A stretch of DNA of 64,000 nt from Chinchilla lanigera. Its lineage: Eukaryota > Chordata > Mammalia > Rodentia > Chinchillidae. The notes beneath the pieces were generated by a model. That model was not told the origin of the DNA. It made no database searches and saw nothing but the letters and a program-made list of their open reading frames with translations. Each line of letters starts with the position of its first letter. The stretch's first letter is position 1. Where the stretch lies: assembly GCF_000276665.1 (NCBI RefSeq), contig NW_004955502.1, positions 2,584,451 to 2,648,450 of the forward strand. The letters run 5' to 3'. Of the stretch, positions 23,051 through 35,194 are shown one piece after another. A program made the translations under genes and the position numbers.

Positions 23051-24573
23051 TTGCTTTAGTTGTACCTGACCATACTGTTTACAACACTTGCAATCTGTTT
23101 GCAGAAGAAGTTTGGAAAGTTTTGGAGATGTGGGCCTTGGAATGTTATAAACAAAAAAAGCAGGGGTAGCTGTCAGGCAAAGTGGACTTCAAGCCAAAAC
23201 TGACCAAAAGAGGCAAAGAAGGTTGCTAAATATTGGTTAAGGGAACAATCCAACAGAAAGAGGTAACAATTATTAACATACATGCACTAAGCAATGGTAT
23301 ATCCAACTTCATTAAACAAGAATTACTGGGCATAAAATATCATACAGACATAAACACAGTTATATTGGGGTCCTCAATGCCACATAATCATAAATAGATA
23401 ATCAACTGACAAAAAGTCCACAAAGAAATATCAGAGTTGAAGAAAACCTTCAAACAAATGAACTTATTATACTATAAAGTGTCCCACCCAACAACAGAAT
23501 GCACACTCTTTTCAGCAGCACATGACACCTCCAAAATAGACAACATACTAGCCAATAAAACAGCCTTAAGTAAATGTAAAAAAATTGAAATTATACCTTA
23601 CATATTGTCAGACCATAGCACAATGAAGTTAGAAAGCAATGACAAAAGAAAACACAGAAATTATGCAAATACATGGAAACCAAATAATACGTTGTTAACT
23701 ACATCATGGGCCACAGAAGAAATCATGGAAGAAATAAGAGTGTTTCTACAACTAAATGATAATGCCAGCACAGCATGCCAGAACTTATGGGATACATTGA
23801 CAGCGGTTCTATGAGGGAATTTTATAGCTGTGAATGCGCACATCACAAAGACAGAGCCCAAATAAGTAACCTGGTAATTCACCTCAAGGTCCTGGAAAAA
23901 CAGTAACAATCCACACCCAAACATAGTACAAAAAGGAAGTTATAAGATCAGAACACAAATCAATGGAATTGAGACCAATAAAACAATACAAGGAATGAAC
24001 CTAAGAATTTGTTGTTTAAAAAATAAACAAAATAGACAAACAGCCGATCTAACAAAAAAGGAGAGAAGAGGCTTAAATTAATGCAATGAGAAATAAAATA
24101 ACAATGGACCTGCTGAAATAAAACAACTACTTTTTGACAACCACTTTGTAAACCTGCATTCCAATACATTGCAGAATTTAGAGGAAATGAATAGATTCCT
24201 AAATACATAGCAATTCCCAACATTGAACCAAGATTTTAAAATCCTGAATAGTTCAATAACAGGCAATAAAATTGAAGCAGTAATAAAAAACCTACTAAGT
24301 CCAGGTCCTATTGAGTTCACTGTTGAATGCTATAAGAACTTCAGGGAAGTTCTAACACCAATGCTCCTCAACCATTTTAATGAAATTGAAAGGGAAAGAG
24401 TGCTCACAACATCATTCCTGGAACCTTCCATTACTCTGATTCCAAAACCAGACAAGGATCCAACCAAAAAAGTGAAATATAGATCAATATTTTTAATCAA
24501 TATAGATGAAAAATCCTGAACAAGTTACTAGAAAGTGGAATTTAACAAATCATCATAAAAGATCATACATCAT

Positions 24574-25164
24574 TGACAGAGACCACTATGAAGTGGCTCT
24601 GAACAGGATTTAATATTAACCAGTTGGCTTTTCTTGTTTACTTGTGAGTTACCTGAAGCTTAGGCACTTTGTCTAAAGATGAGCCATTGATCCATAGTCA
24701 GTGAACCTCTGTGAGTAACTGGTCACTGCTAAGGCCTATTGCCCTGTGAAGCTGTGATGTCTCAAAGGGCAAGATAAGGTCACAGCTGAGGACGTCTGGC
24801 TCCAATCTCAGTTACTACAAGGAAACTGCAGCTGTAGGCTCCACACTCCTATGATAAATACCAACCTAAATATAAGGTAGTTCTCATGATTGACATAATT
24901 TACTACTTGAGAAAATTCTCCAAAGGTCCTGCGAGATTTCCACATTTTCTTGAGTATCTTCCTCCTTTGTTTGAAAACCAAATAAATATGCGCTGCCCAG
25001 AGAAGTCTTGGTTTAAACCCAGAGAATATCAAAGCTGTAGGAGTTAGACCCTCCTGGAGCCCTAAAATCATTTCCATTGTCTCATTTATTTAAGCCTTTG
25101 CATCCACTCACTTGGGAGATTTTGGGCCTAATCAGCCTGCAATAAATAAGGGTTATTGAACCTG
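24574..25164. mobile_element. 591-bp unclassified insertion in L1
   Basis: L1 is interrupted between exact 9-bp copies of ATACATCAT at 24565-24573 and 25165-25173. The insert starts TGACAGAGACC and contains AATAAA near 24981 and AATAAATAA near 25141. It has no open frame. Size, TG start and poly(A) signals suggest a solo LTR, but the right end is CCTG rather than CA and 9 bp is long for a retroviral duplication. Family unknown. Confidence 0.6.
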
Positions 25165-26039
25165 ATACATCATAACCAAATAGGCTTCATCGCAGGGATG
25201 CTGGCATGGTTCAGCATACACAAGTCAATAAATATAAAGAAGGACAAAAGTCAAATTTTCATCTCAATAAACACAGAAGTCTTTGACATAATCCAACATC
25301 TATTCATGATTAAAAAAAAAAACTTTAAGAAAATAGATATAGACAGACCTTACCTCAATCTGATAAAAAGCCATTTATGACAATGTACTGCAAACATCAC
25401 TTTAAAATTAGAAACAAGACATGGGTGTCTTTTATCACCACTCCTGTTCAACATAGTACTCCAAACATTAGCAACAGCAATAGGCAAGAAAAAGAAATAA
25501 AAAGCATAAATATAGGAAAGGAAAAGTTGAACTTATCATAATTTGAAGATGACATGATAGTCTGCATAGAAGATCAAAAAAATTCACCAAAGCACTCTTA
25601 GAATTAACAACCAAATTGAGTAATGTAGCAGGATACAAAATGGACACACAAAAAATCAATAGGATTTCTTTAATAATGAACCCACTGGAAAAAAAATTTA
25701 AGGAAAAATACCATTCACAGTAACAACAAGAAAAATTAAATACTTCTTAGGAATTAACCTAAGAAAATGAAAGACATCTACAATGAAAACTACAGTACTC
25801 TGGAAAAGGAAACTTAACAGGACTACAGAAAATGGAAAGATGGCTCCTTCTCTTGGGTAGGCAGAACCAATATAGTCAAAATGGCCATACTTGTAAAATT
25901 GATATAGAGATTGAATGCAATTCCAATCAAAAACCCAACAAAGTTCCAAGCAGCATTCTTCACAAAACTGGAGAAAACAATTCTAAAATTCATATGGAAT
26001 CAAAGGAGACCCAGAATAGCAAAAGCAATCTTGCTTAAG

Positions 26040-26085
26040 GGAGAGAGAGAAAGAGAGAGAGAAAGAGAAGGGAGGGGGAAGCAGG
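26040..26085 (+). repeat. (GA)n-rich simple repeat
   Basis: A short GAGAGAAAGAGA-type run within the L1 C-terminal region. It explains the repeated ER residues in the frame crossing it. Confidence 0.9.
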
Positions 26086-26649
26086 AGGCAAAAGCAACTG
26101 TGGGCAACAAATCTAAGTCATAGGGCATCACTATCCTTGACTTCACGTTGTATTACAAAGATACCATGATAAAAACAGCATACTGACAAAAACAGACCTG
26201 ATGAGGAATGGAACAGATAATGAAATAGCTGTCAACAAGAAATCAACAAATAAAAAGTATGGCCAGGCTGTAGGGAAAACACTTCCACACTGTTGGTGGA
26301 GGTGTAAATCAGTACAACCACTATGGAATCATTTGGAGGTTCCTCACAAAACCAAGACTAGGGACTCTGTGTGACCCAGCTATTCCTTTTCATCTTCCCA
26401 AAAGAGCTGAAAACATCATTCTAGTGATATATGCATACCAATGTTTGTAGCAGCATAAGACCCATAAAAACCATTTTTAAACAAAGCCTTTCTCTCCAGT
26501 TCAAACTCTTTTCACTGGATTCCCACATATTTTCCTGTGTCTCTTGGCACTATCATAGCCAAACATCTTGAATTAGTTTTGTTTTTTCATTCATTTTTTT
26601 CTGACTTTTGTTCATGAAGCCACTTTCCCCACGCTAAGCTGTGAACTTT

Positions 26650-27380
26650 CTTGATGAATCCAAAGGCACACTGTGGTCCCTTTTTACTTTAACAGAATGT
26701 GACTCAGTGTTGGCCAGATTCCCCCTAGGAACTCTTGATTCGCTTGGTTTCTGTGGCCCAGCCTTCCTGGCTTTCTTCCGACCTCCCTGCCTCCTTTATC
26801 GACTGTCCTCTCAGTGCTGAGTTCAGGTATCTTGCTGTGTTTTGAAGCCTTGTGCTGTGAACCTGACATAAATCTGCATAGCTTTTCTGGGCAATCCCTT
26901 GGCTTAATTACCATCTATACTCAGATTGTCCTAAATCCCTGTCTTCTGAGCTTGATTCACATATTCTACTGATTGCACTTCTCTATCTGATGCCCCACCG
27001 GTACTGCAGTTTAGACATGCTGAAAGCTGTGTCTAGCATTTGCACCCAGACTTCAACATACTTTAACTCTTGTGTTCTCAGTCTCAATAAGTGTCATTCC
27101 AATTCCATGGTTGAACAAGCCAGATCTCTGGGTGTCATCCTGTCTGACCTTCTCAATCACCCTGCTCTGTCAGTTCTGCCTCGTGAATGTATCCTGACTC
27201 ACCCTCACAGCCATTTCCCCAGTCTCCGCCATCATTTCCGGCCTGGATCACTGATCTCCCTGTATCCAATTTTGTCATCTCCGGCTTGCCTCCCACCCAG
27301 TCCTCCACCACGATCAAAGTGATTATTCGATTTTTCTTTGCAGCTTGCCTCTTTAAAGGTTCAGTGCAATGATCTTTCTT
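26650..27380 (+). mobile_element. LINE-2 fragment
   Basis: The text follows the L2 consensus: 'ctgggtgtcatcctgtctga', 'tccggcctggatcactgatc', 'tctccctgtatccaattttg', 'atcaaagtgattattcg'. It is the central/3' portion on the plus strand. Frames on both strands here are L2-derived or chance. Confidence 0.72.
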
Positions 27381-27844
27381 GTACAGCATCAGGAAAAAAT
27401 ACCTTATATGCTTCATCCTGAATTGTGCAACTGCTGAGGTAGTAAGTCCTTCAGGACTGGAATGGCCACAGTTTGCAAAAAGTGCAGTGTTAGTGCAGTG
27501 TGGCATGAGTGAGACGTGCATTCCTCATCTGCCATAGCTTTGTCTTTTCTTGTATGTTGCCCTACAAATTGTGGTGGTGGTGCCAGGAATAAGAACTTAA
27601 GAAATTTTTCATGTAAAAAAATTAACTCACATTGTCTAGTTTCTTCATGTTCAGTTTTATTCCTTACTCCTAACAATAATTCAAAAGTTTGGCAGAAAGA
27701 GTGCAAGAACCCCGAGAGAAGGGCTTTGAAAACCCCAAGTAGTGAAGTTTCAGATTTCTACAGCAGCCCAGCCCTCCAGCACCCCTTGCCTGAAGATGTT
27801 CTACAGAAGTGAAATTCATTAAGGCTCTCCTCGTAAAGTAGGCA
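27381..27844. other. No feature called
   Basis: Frames of 97-98 codons on both strands (27413-27706 minus, 27516-27812 plus) overlap each other and have no recognisable domain. I treat both as chance. Confidence 0.35.
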
Positions 27845-27990
27845 GCATTATTGTTCTCATTTCTCACACTGACAAAACAAAGTAGAGAGACATTTTTCAG
27901 TTGCTTTCCCAAGGTCAATTCCAGTGGCAAAACTAGAAACACCACTCTGATATGTGCTCTCGACTACTGCCAATCAGCTTTGTATCTCCA
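27845..27990 (+). mobile_element. MIR SINE
   Basis: 'Cattattgttctcatttctc', 'gacaaaacaaagtagagaga', 'gctttcccaaggtcaattcc' and 'gtggcaaaactagaaacacc' follow the MIR core and 3' part (ttattcccattttacagatg ... ttgcccaaggtcacacagct). Confidence 0.8.
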
Positions 27991-29925
27991 AGTAAAGTGG
28001 GAGCAACTTAGCCAATCAGAGCGAATTACATCTTAGAATGGGAAGCAGCGTGTGAACTCTTGCTACATCCTGCACATTGCCTGGGTCCTCTCCAAGGAGC
28101 ACCAGTTGACCTTCCCCGGAAGGATACGATTCGATTGCCTCCTAAATAGATCAATGGAGCCATTTACAGATCAGCCCTGCAAATGATAATGGAAAGAGTC
28201 AAACCCATAAATTATGTGTACTCACCCCTGAGACAGGTGAGGAGGGAAAGAACTTTCAAAGGATGTACACCAGAGAGAAAATGAAACAACTGAAAGCAGT
28301 TTTAAATATTTTACTCATTTTTATATTTGTGTATATAAAAGTATATATTTATACATAACATACACGTAGAAAAAAATAAAATTTGAGATACAAAATAGAT
28401 GGCTCTGGCACTCAGGAAGCTCACTGAAAATCTAGCATGGAATTCAATAATGTGCCTCATAATATTTAACATAAAAAAGGTTTAATATCATAGTAGTGGA
28501 CTGACTTTCTCTGAGGGGGAAAAAATATATATATATGATTATTTTAATTCCATAATTATAATAAAATTTGTGCTTTAAAATATATTTCTAAGATAAAAAA
28601 AATGCCATGTTGAAAAATGATAGGGAGCTCAGATAATAAAGAAATACATTTTGGAGAGAAAAGCTAGTTTCTTCAAATTATAAGGCCTACTTATAATTAG
28701 AACTCTAAAATGAGGTGCTAAAGTATGTTTAAGAAGCAATAATCTGTACATAAAATTTACATACTAGGGTAGGTACAATGTGATTTTGCTGAACCATATA
28801 CACTATGGTTCAAAAAGAAAGATTGCTTGGGATTTTCAGAGTTAAGCTGAAATTTTTAAAGCAGAAGATAAAACAGGAAGATGAATAAAGATACATGACT
28901 TACAGAGACCAAAGGAGATTTGATGAAGTTCAACTAGAATTGTGATATACAGATGTACCTCTGGTCTTTACAAAATGGTTTCACAGCCTGATAGTATTTG
29001 AATAAAGAGAACATTCAACTTCTTACAAAATGCATTTATACCATCTCAAGGTAATAATAAAATTCTTTTCATCTACAATGTGTAGAATGACCCTAGCAGT
29101 CCAAGGTTCTCCTGAATAACGTCCTTTAGAAAGCATCCTCAAAAATAAATGGTCATTTTCCAGCCTGTCATATTTGAATTTAATTGTTTTCACTATTTCC
29201 TAAGGTAACGTTGGTGAATGCAACTTGCATAATAGTTAGTATCACTTTACCCCAGCATTTTGATCAATCAATATTCATCAAATGACTGAGTGAAGGAAGT
29301 CTGCCCTGAGACAATCATTGCCCCTCGCTTCTCATGCCCTCCTCTTGCTCAGGTGAGACACGAAGGAGGCTGTGCAGTCAGCCCGGAAAGGCAACAGCTG
29401 GGCAGGACCACCTGGGAGCCGCCAGCCAGTCCTGGTCCTTGCTAAGCCGGGGTTAGTAGCCCCTTTCCTCTCCTTCCTCCACCTCCCAACACCCCTCAAA
29501 TCTCCAGAAACACAAAGCCCACGGCATCCAATGCTTGTGCTCCACTCTGAGCCTCCCCTTGTCTCTGGTGTGAAGAGCAGGCGAGCAGGAAAATTGGCCC
29601 TGGCTTGTAAGTTCCAGAACTTTCCTAACTGCACAACCCTGCATACTAGTGGTGGCTGGTCCTGAACCCCAGCTTGTCAGACATCAAAGCGTGTTTATGG
29701 CCGCTCACAGGTTGGGCTCCCCAGAAGTGGCCCCTGAGCATAGAATTTGGAAACAAACCATTTATTTAGAATGTGACCCCGAGAAATGCCCTGAGAGAGT
29801 GAGTCAGTCATGAAAGGCGATGTAACAAGAGAAACCTTTTTTTTTTTTTTTGCTATGAGAATTCAATAAGAAAATGTGTGTAAAGGATTTCACACAGAAC
29901 CTGTCACCTACTTAAGTGCCCATTT
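27991..29925. other. Apparently single-copy, no gene called
   Basis: AT-rich DNA (28300-29200) gives way to a more GC-balanced patch at 29300-29660 with overlapping frames of about 100 codons on both strands (29332-29634 minus, 29372-29665 plus). I see no domain, splice pattern or known repeat. A T14 run occurs near 29838. Confidence 0.35.
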
Positions 29926-29929
29926 GTTC

Positions 29930-30275
29930 ATCCATTTGTTTAAAACATTTGTATTAAGACGCTTCTATGCACCAAAGATGGCACTAGGTGCTGGGCTTAC
30001 AGCAGTGAGCAGAACAGTGTCTCTGATCAGAAGTCCTAATGGTGAAAAGATCTGTATCAGGTACAAGAACACAGGACAAAGAGATTCTAGATTGGGAGTG
30101 ATGGAGAAGCAGGGTGCCTTTTTACAGAGTGACTGGCGAAGGACAGTGCTGGTCACTGACCAGGACAGTGATATTAAGTATAGCCGGAAGGAGTGAGGGC
30201 TGAGTGATGTGAGTTACCTGGGACAGCCTCTTCCAGAGGTGGGGGAGCAGGTGCTGTTCCCCATGTTCAGGAGTC
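29930..30275 (-). mobile_element. LINE-2 3' end, left half of a split copy
   Basis: Antisense L2 is visible: 'cattcatttaac'-like start, 'cttctatgcaccaaagatgg', 'taggtgctgggcttacagca', 'gtgagcagaacagtgtctct', 'gcctcttccagaggtggggg'. It is separated from its continuation at 31200 by an inserted repeat. Confidence 0.72.
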
Positions 30276-30287
30276 ATAAAGATACCT

Positions 30288-31195
30288 GTTGTCATGGTTT
30301 GGCACTTGTAATTTGGGAACAATATAATATAGGACACATATTTTATAAGATTATTTATAATAGTCACCCAAGAATCATATACAAGAGTGTGCAGAAAATC
30401 TGTCCACACACTGCAGAGCAAGAATCCAGCTGAGGGCCTGGATCCCACGCAAATGTCCTGAGTCCAGCTGAAGACCTAGAGCCCATAACAATGCCTTCTA
30501 CGTGTCCAACTGGAGGTCCAGAGCCCATAACGTGTCTCATGCAGGCCTGTTTCATGGATCTATGCTGGGAAGGCCCCAAGGTCAGCAGTGGAATCTAGAA
30601 AGTTTGTGCCAGTGGGATGAAGGATCTGTGCTAGTAGGCCGAGGGATCTGCACTGGAGCCAGGAAGTCACGCTCAAAGTAAAAACCAGAGCTCCCTCAAA
30701 AGGTACCACAGCCATCCTCAGCCATAGGTAGGGCCTGAGCTCCTCCGCTGGTGAGGACAGCTGAGTTCCATCAGGAAAGCCAATGCAGCAAGCTTCTCCA
30801 GGAGACTGAGCAGTGCACCATCTTCCCCTCTGGAGCCAGGAAGCGATGCTCAAAGTGAGGACCAGAGCCCCCGCAAAGCGAACTGAAGCCATTCTCAGTG
30901 CCAACGAGGTCCTGAGCTCCTCAGAGGATGAAAACAGCCAAGTACATCAGGAAAGCCAGCATGATGAGCTCCTTCAACAGAACCAACAGCTCCTTACAGC
31001 TTCTACCAGCTCCCAACAGCCTTTCTCAGCTCCCACAACCTTTCTTCTTCTCCAGTTCTGCCTCTTATACTGTTGGCAACTGTCCCCAGGTGGGCCTCCC
31101 ACACCCAGCACCATGATTACTCAGTTCAGCTGTGAGTTATAAGTTGACCACCAGTTGTCAATTCACTACACCTGTGCAGCTATCAGACTAAGCAA
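30288..31195 (-). mobile_element. Unclassified repeat with internal tandem duplications
   Basis: This ~0.9-kb block splits an L2. It contains two diverged ~180-bp units (30654-30805 and 30833-30977, both starting GGAGCCAGGAAG). It also has three ~40-bp units starting TCCAGCTGAGGGCCTGG, TCCAGCTGAAGACCTAG and TCCAACTGGAGGTCCAG (30428-30535). On the minus strand a TATA-like GTATAAGAGGCAG lies near 31065. An LTR-type origin is possible. The 114-codon minus frame at 30560-30904 contains the duplicated peptide FAGALVLTLS/FEGALVFTLS and reflects the repeat. Confidence 0.5.
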
Positions 31196-31199
31196 GGCA

Positions 31200-31500
31200 A
31201 GGGGTGAGGAGCTGATGCCAGAGAGGTGAGGGAGACGCAGAGTGGACAGGTCATTGGAGAGAGGTCCAGGGTCACTGGGAGCACCACATCAGCTCAGGAG
31301 GCCATGGGAGGGTTGACACAGTCGGCTGAGTTTTAACGGATTGTGACTGCTGTCCTGGAATAGAAGGCAAGAGGTAAGGGTCGCACAGGGAGGCCGTGTG
31401 GGCATCTTGGGCATCAATCCAGGTGGGAGATAATAGTGGTAGCTGTGGAAACAGTGGATTCTACAAATATTCTGTCTCACAGTTGGAATGCACAGTGTGT
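31200..31500 (-). mobile_element. LINE-2, right half of the split copy
   Basis: Antisense L2 continues with 'ggaggccatgggagggttga', 'ttaacggattgtgactgctg', 'caatccaggtgggagataat' and 'agtggtagctgtggaaacag', in the order expected after the segment at 29930-30275. Confidence 0.7.
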
Positions 31501-32164
31501 GACAGAGAAGTCGAGGGATGAGTCGAGTTGCACATCCTGAGACTCGAACAGACCAATGTATGTTCAGGCTACTACAATATACCACTTGTATAGTGTGTAA
31601 AGCCTTGGGAATGGAGGTAGTCCATCAATAAGACCATCTCGTGTCATTCAATATAGGTACACGTACCTTATAGTACATTTCTAGCATGGAATGATGTTCT
31701 CCAAAAACTGGTCCATTTCGTGACACAAAACAACAAAAATCAAAATCAAATCCAGCTGGAAACTGTGGCTCATTTCCTATAAACACAGAAGGAAAGGCGG
31801 CACATAGAACCTTTCTGACACTTTGGCCAGCATGCTAATTTTAAACTGTAGTGCACTGAGGAAGTTCAGCTGTTTCAACTGATAGGTCATTCATTGATTT
31901 CTAGATTGCTAGGACTGAGCTCTATACTTCCTGGAAACATTAGGGCTATGTTAGGGGAGGTAACTTTATCAGAGTTTTGCTTTTGGCAAAATTTGTACAT
32001 AAATATTCTAGAAGTTTTAAAATGATTGACATAGAAACTTAGTGTCTAGATGTAAAGAAACCAAATGCAGCATGTCCTTTTATAATGGTTTTAGAAGACC
32101 ATGAAACAAATCCTATGTTCCATGATGTCATGTTTTTCTTTAAAGGCAAAATATTTAATATTTG
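31501..32164. other. No feature called
   Basis: AT-rich single-copy-like sequence without coding or repeat signal that I can support. Confidence 0.35.
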
Positions 32165-32340
32165 AGCTGTACAGGTTAAATGGTCCCCATGCGGACTGCC
32201 CAGCTTTGCCGTACTTGTACCACAAATAGCTATAGACAGTGCATAAGTGAATGGGCATAGTTATGTTCCAATAAAATTTAAGTAAAAACAGACAGCTGTT
32301 TGGAATGTGCCTCCGGCTGATTGGAATTTGCCTCTGTCCC
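32165..32340 (-). mobile_element. DNA-transposon fossil (hAT-Charlie type)
   Basis: 'Agctatagacagtgcataag', 'gaatgggcatagttatgttc' and 'caataaaatttaagtaaaaa' match the antisense of a mammalian hAT-type fossil whose sense strand contains 'cccattcgtttacgtattgt'. The same family recurs on the plus strand at 55985-56125. I do not give a subfamily name. Confidence 0.6.
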
Positions 32341-32531
32341 AACCCTACCCCCAACTGCTTGTCCTTTTCTTATGAAAACTTAGAAAAATAACTGTTTCAA
32401 TTCTGTGCACCTGGCTATTCATGAACAAATAAGAAATCCTGTCTTTTGTTCTTGTTTTTGGCTGAAGTTGCCATTAGATGTTCAAATGATTTAGGAATGG
32501 ATTATACCAGTTGAAGACAATTGCCATGATT

Positions 32532-32631
32532 TTTTTTTTTTTTTTTGGTTTTTCTCCGGTACCGGGAACCGAACTCACGACCTTGCGCTTGCCAGGCAGG
32601 CGCTTTTGCCGCTGAGCTAAATCCCCAGCCC
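32532..32631 (-). mobile_element. ID-type SINE, young subfamily
   Basis: Poly(T) followed by GGTTTTTCTCCGGTACCGGG and the antisense ID body. A perfect 14-bp target-site duplication, CAATTGCCATGATT, lies at 32518-32531 and 32632-32645. The body is nearly identical to the copies at 2583, 50881, 51293 and 51507. Confidence 0.97.
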
Positions 32632-32645
32632 CAATTGCCATGATT

Positions 32646-32815
32646 CAGGCAAGAGTCCATGAGATCTTGGAAGAACAGAATTGACAGTGGTGATATTGTG
32701 GATATATTTTGAGGCTAGAAGCAAAAGGATTTGGAGAGGAATAAATATAGGGTATGAGAAAAGGAGTTGAAGATGGCTCCAAGGATTTTGGTTCACCCTG
32801 TAAATGGCAGCTATG
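32646..32815 (-). mobile_element. LINE-2 fragment
   Basis: 'Gtggatatattttgaggcta', 'agcaaaaggatttggagagg' and 'gatggctccaaggattttgg' match antisense L2. The young ID SINE is inserted at its left edge. Confidence 0.7.
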
Positions 32816-33479
32816 ATGATGACATTTCTGTGGTTAATTTTGTTGGTTTGTCTTTTTTAACCTGGCTTCTGTGAACTTGCAAGGAAAATGTTTTGCCCAC
32901 CGTCAGGTACCTGTAGGGCTCCTCCGTGGGTGGGAGAGACCCCTCCACCTCAGTGAATGTGTCCCAACTGTTGTGTAGGAAACTTTTTGGTTATTTGCTG
33001 TCATCACAGTCATTCTCCCAAAGCTGGCCTCTTCCTGGTTTTCTTAACTCTTCCTTTAGAGCTCCGCTGGCTGCGCTGTGCTCTTGGAGAGCAGCGCTGG
33101 GAGACTCTTGGTTCCCGTGTGACTCCCTCGCAGGCGGCCTCTTCCCTTGGGCTCATCAAGTCCATCACGGTGCTGCATGCACCCAACAAAGCGGCTCCTG
33201 CTCATTTGAATTTTGCTCTGACACGCGAATCACTCACATAGAGCCCCTGCTGCGTGACTTTCTGAAGGACTTATGAAGATGTTTATGGCCTGTTAAGCTG
33301 TGAATTTCTTAGAGAATTTAAATCATTCTAAGTTAAACCGAAAAGCAAATTGGACAAGTGAGTCCTGTAACACAATTTGATCTCAGTCTGCTGAAGAGTG
33401 GCTCTGAATAACCAGGAAATTATTAACTGACTCTCAGTGAGGCGGCCCTAAGGTCTTGAGAAACTTTATTTTTCATTTT
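32816..33479. other. Single-copy-like sequence, no gene called
   Basis: A moderately GC-rich patch (32890-33240) gives plus-strand frames of 116 and 94 codons in two overlapping frames. Neither has a recognisable motif. Overlapping openness in two frames argues for base composition rather than coding. Confidence 0.35.
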
Positions 33480-34493
33480 GTTTTGTAATGTGTAAGAAAT
33501 TAGACATACTAATAGGGTTCCACATGATGCTTCAGTACATGTACATGTTGTGTAATGCTTAGCCAGGTTAATATATCAAGTTCCTCAAACATTTAGGATT
33601 TCTTTACGGAGAAAACTTTCCAAAGCTTTTCTTCTAGCTCTCTGAAACATATACATACAATCGCAGTTCTCTATCGTGCCCCCTACTGCACAGCAGCACA
33701 GCAGAACTTCCCACTCCCGTCTAAATGTAAATGAAACCCACGGAGCAATATTTTCCCAAATCTTCCCTCCCCTCAGCCCCTGGTAGCCATTTTTATGACA
33801 TCAACTTTTTTAGATTCTACATATAAGTGAGATTATGCAGTACCAAATTTCATATGTTTACTGGCTTGGTTCACTTAAAATAATGATCTCCATCCTATTC
33901 GTGTTGCTGCAAATGTCAGGATATCACTCCCTTTTATGGCCACACGTCTTCCTCCATGGATAGTTTCAGGTCTTCTCTAGTCTTTCAGCAGTTGATGGAC
34001 ACTTGGATTGACTCCATCTCTTGGCTCTTGTGAATAGTGTGCCACAGCGAACATAGGATGCAGATGTTTCATTAGCACACTGAGTTCACTTCCTTTCGAT
34101 GTATGTCCACAAGTGGGATTGCCGGGTCGTATGGCAGTTCTGTTTGTAATTTTTTGAGGAGCCTCTATATTGATTCCCATAACGACTATACTAATTTACA
34201 TTTCCACCAACTGTGTGTAAGGGTTCCTTTTTCTCCATACCCTTGCCAGAACTTAGTATCATTAATCATTTTGGTAACTACTATTCTTACCAGGGTGGGT
34301 GATAAGTCTTTGTAGTTTGATTTGTACTTCCCTGATGACTTGTGAAATTGAGCAATCTTTTAGAAGTTTCATAGTTTCAGGCCTTAAATTTAAATATTTA
34401 ATCCATTTTGAGTTGAGTTTGCAGCTCAACTGGTGAGAGAGCATCAGTTTCATTCATCTGCCTGTGGATACCCAATTTTATCAACACCACTCT

Positions 34494-34887
34494 TCCTTAC
34501 ATTTCTCACTGCTGAGACAAAATACATGAAATTCACAAGTTAAAGGAGGAAAGGTTTATTTCATTTCACAGTTTGTAGAAGTTTCAGTCTATCGTTGGCT
34601 GGCTCAAAGGCAGGGTGGCACATGGCAGATGGGCATCACAGAGGAGAAACAGTCCATGGCAAAGGAGTCAGGAGACAGTGAAGTAGCAGCAGCCTGCCTT
34701 TCCTCTCTCCCTTTAAATGTATTGATTGAAGTCACCCATACCCAGGGTGGGGCTTCCATTGCCCATACCCTTAACCTCAGTATCACACCCTTAGTCCACA
34801 TTCACACACCCTAACGCAACCACTTCGAAACTTCCCACCTATGAGAGCATGAGGCTTTGGGGGTACATCGAGATACAAGTCATAACA
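34494..34887 (-). mobile_element. MaLR-type solo LTR
   Basis: Read on the minus strand it begins TGTTATGACTTGTATCTCG, then 'cccccaaagcctcatgc', the usual MaLR start. Its far side resembles the LTR at 41024-41371 ('aggaaaggtttatttcattt', 'ctggctggctcaaaggcagg' on the plus strand). L1 sequence flanks it on both sides and there is no internal region. Confidence 0.8.
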
Positions 34888-35093
34888 ACTATTTATTCTC
34901 TGATGCATCTTCTTAGCACCTCTGTAGAAAATCAGTGGCCTGTAGATGCCTAAGTTTACTTCCAAATCCTTTTCTGTTCTTTTGTTCTATGTGTTTGTTT
35001 TTATGCCAATATCATGCTGTTTTGCTTACTACAGCTTTGTAAAATATTCTGAAGACAGGTGGTACAATGCTTCTTTTATTCCTTTGCTTTTTA

Positions 35094-35094
<1 letters not shown>

Positions 35095-35179
<85 letters not shown>

Positions 35180-35194
35180 TTGTGTGTGTGTGTA
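35095..35194 (+). repeat. (TC)n(TG)n microsatellite
   Basis: About 45 bp of TC dinucleotides run directly into TG dinucleotides with a TATG interruption. It is inside the L1. Confidence 0.98.

Larger units (their letters stand above)
23140..26470 (+). mobile_element. LINE-1 ORF2 copy with insertion and deletion
   Basis: The endonuclease region lies at 23180-23814 (FKPKLTKRGKEG, KIEIIPYILSDHSTMKLESN). RT fingers are at 24223-24519 ([16 protein letters not shown]). The region after the insertion resumes at 25174 (NQIGFIAG). The catalytic box near 25540 is FEDDMIVCIED instead of FADD. The C-terminal part at 25911-26035 (FWNQRRP-like [14 protein letters not shown]) then jumps to the far 3' end ('cacactgttggtggaggtg', 26297), implying an internal deletion. 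Multiple stops make it a dead copy. Confidence 0.92.

Noticed and set aside
20540..26470. Opposed L1s as a twin-priming inversion of one insertion
   Set aside because: Both the minus copy (20540-22735) and the plus copy (23140-26470) contain the ORF2 C-terminal region, so they are two separate insertions rather than halves of one.
30560..30904. 114-codon minus-strand frame with hydrophobic repeats resembling a signal peptide
   Set aside because: The repeated peptide follows the DNA-level tandem duplication of an unclassified repeat, so it is not evidence for a protein.
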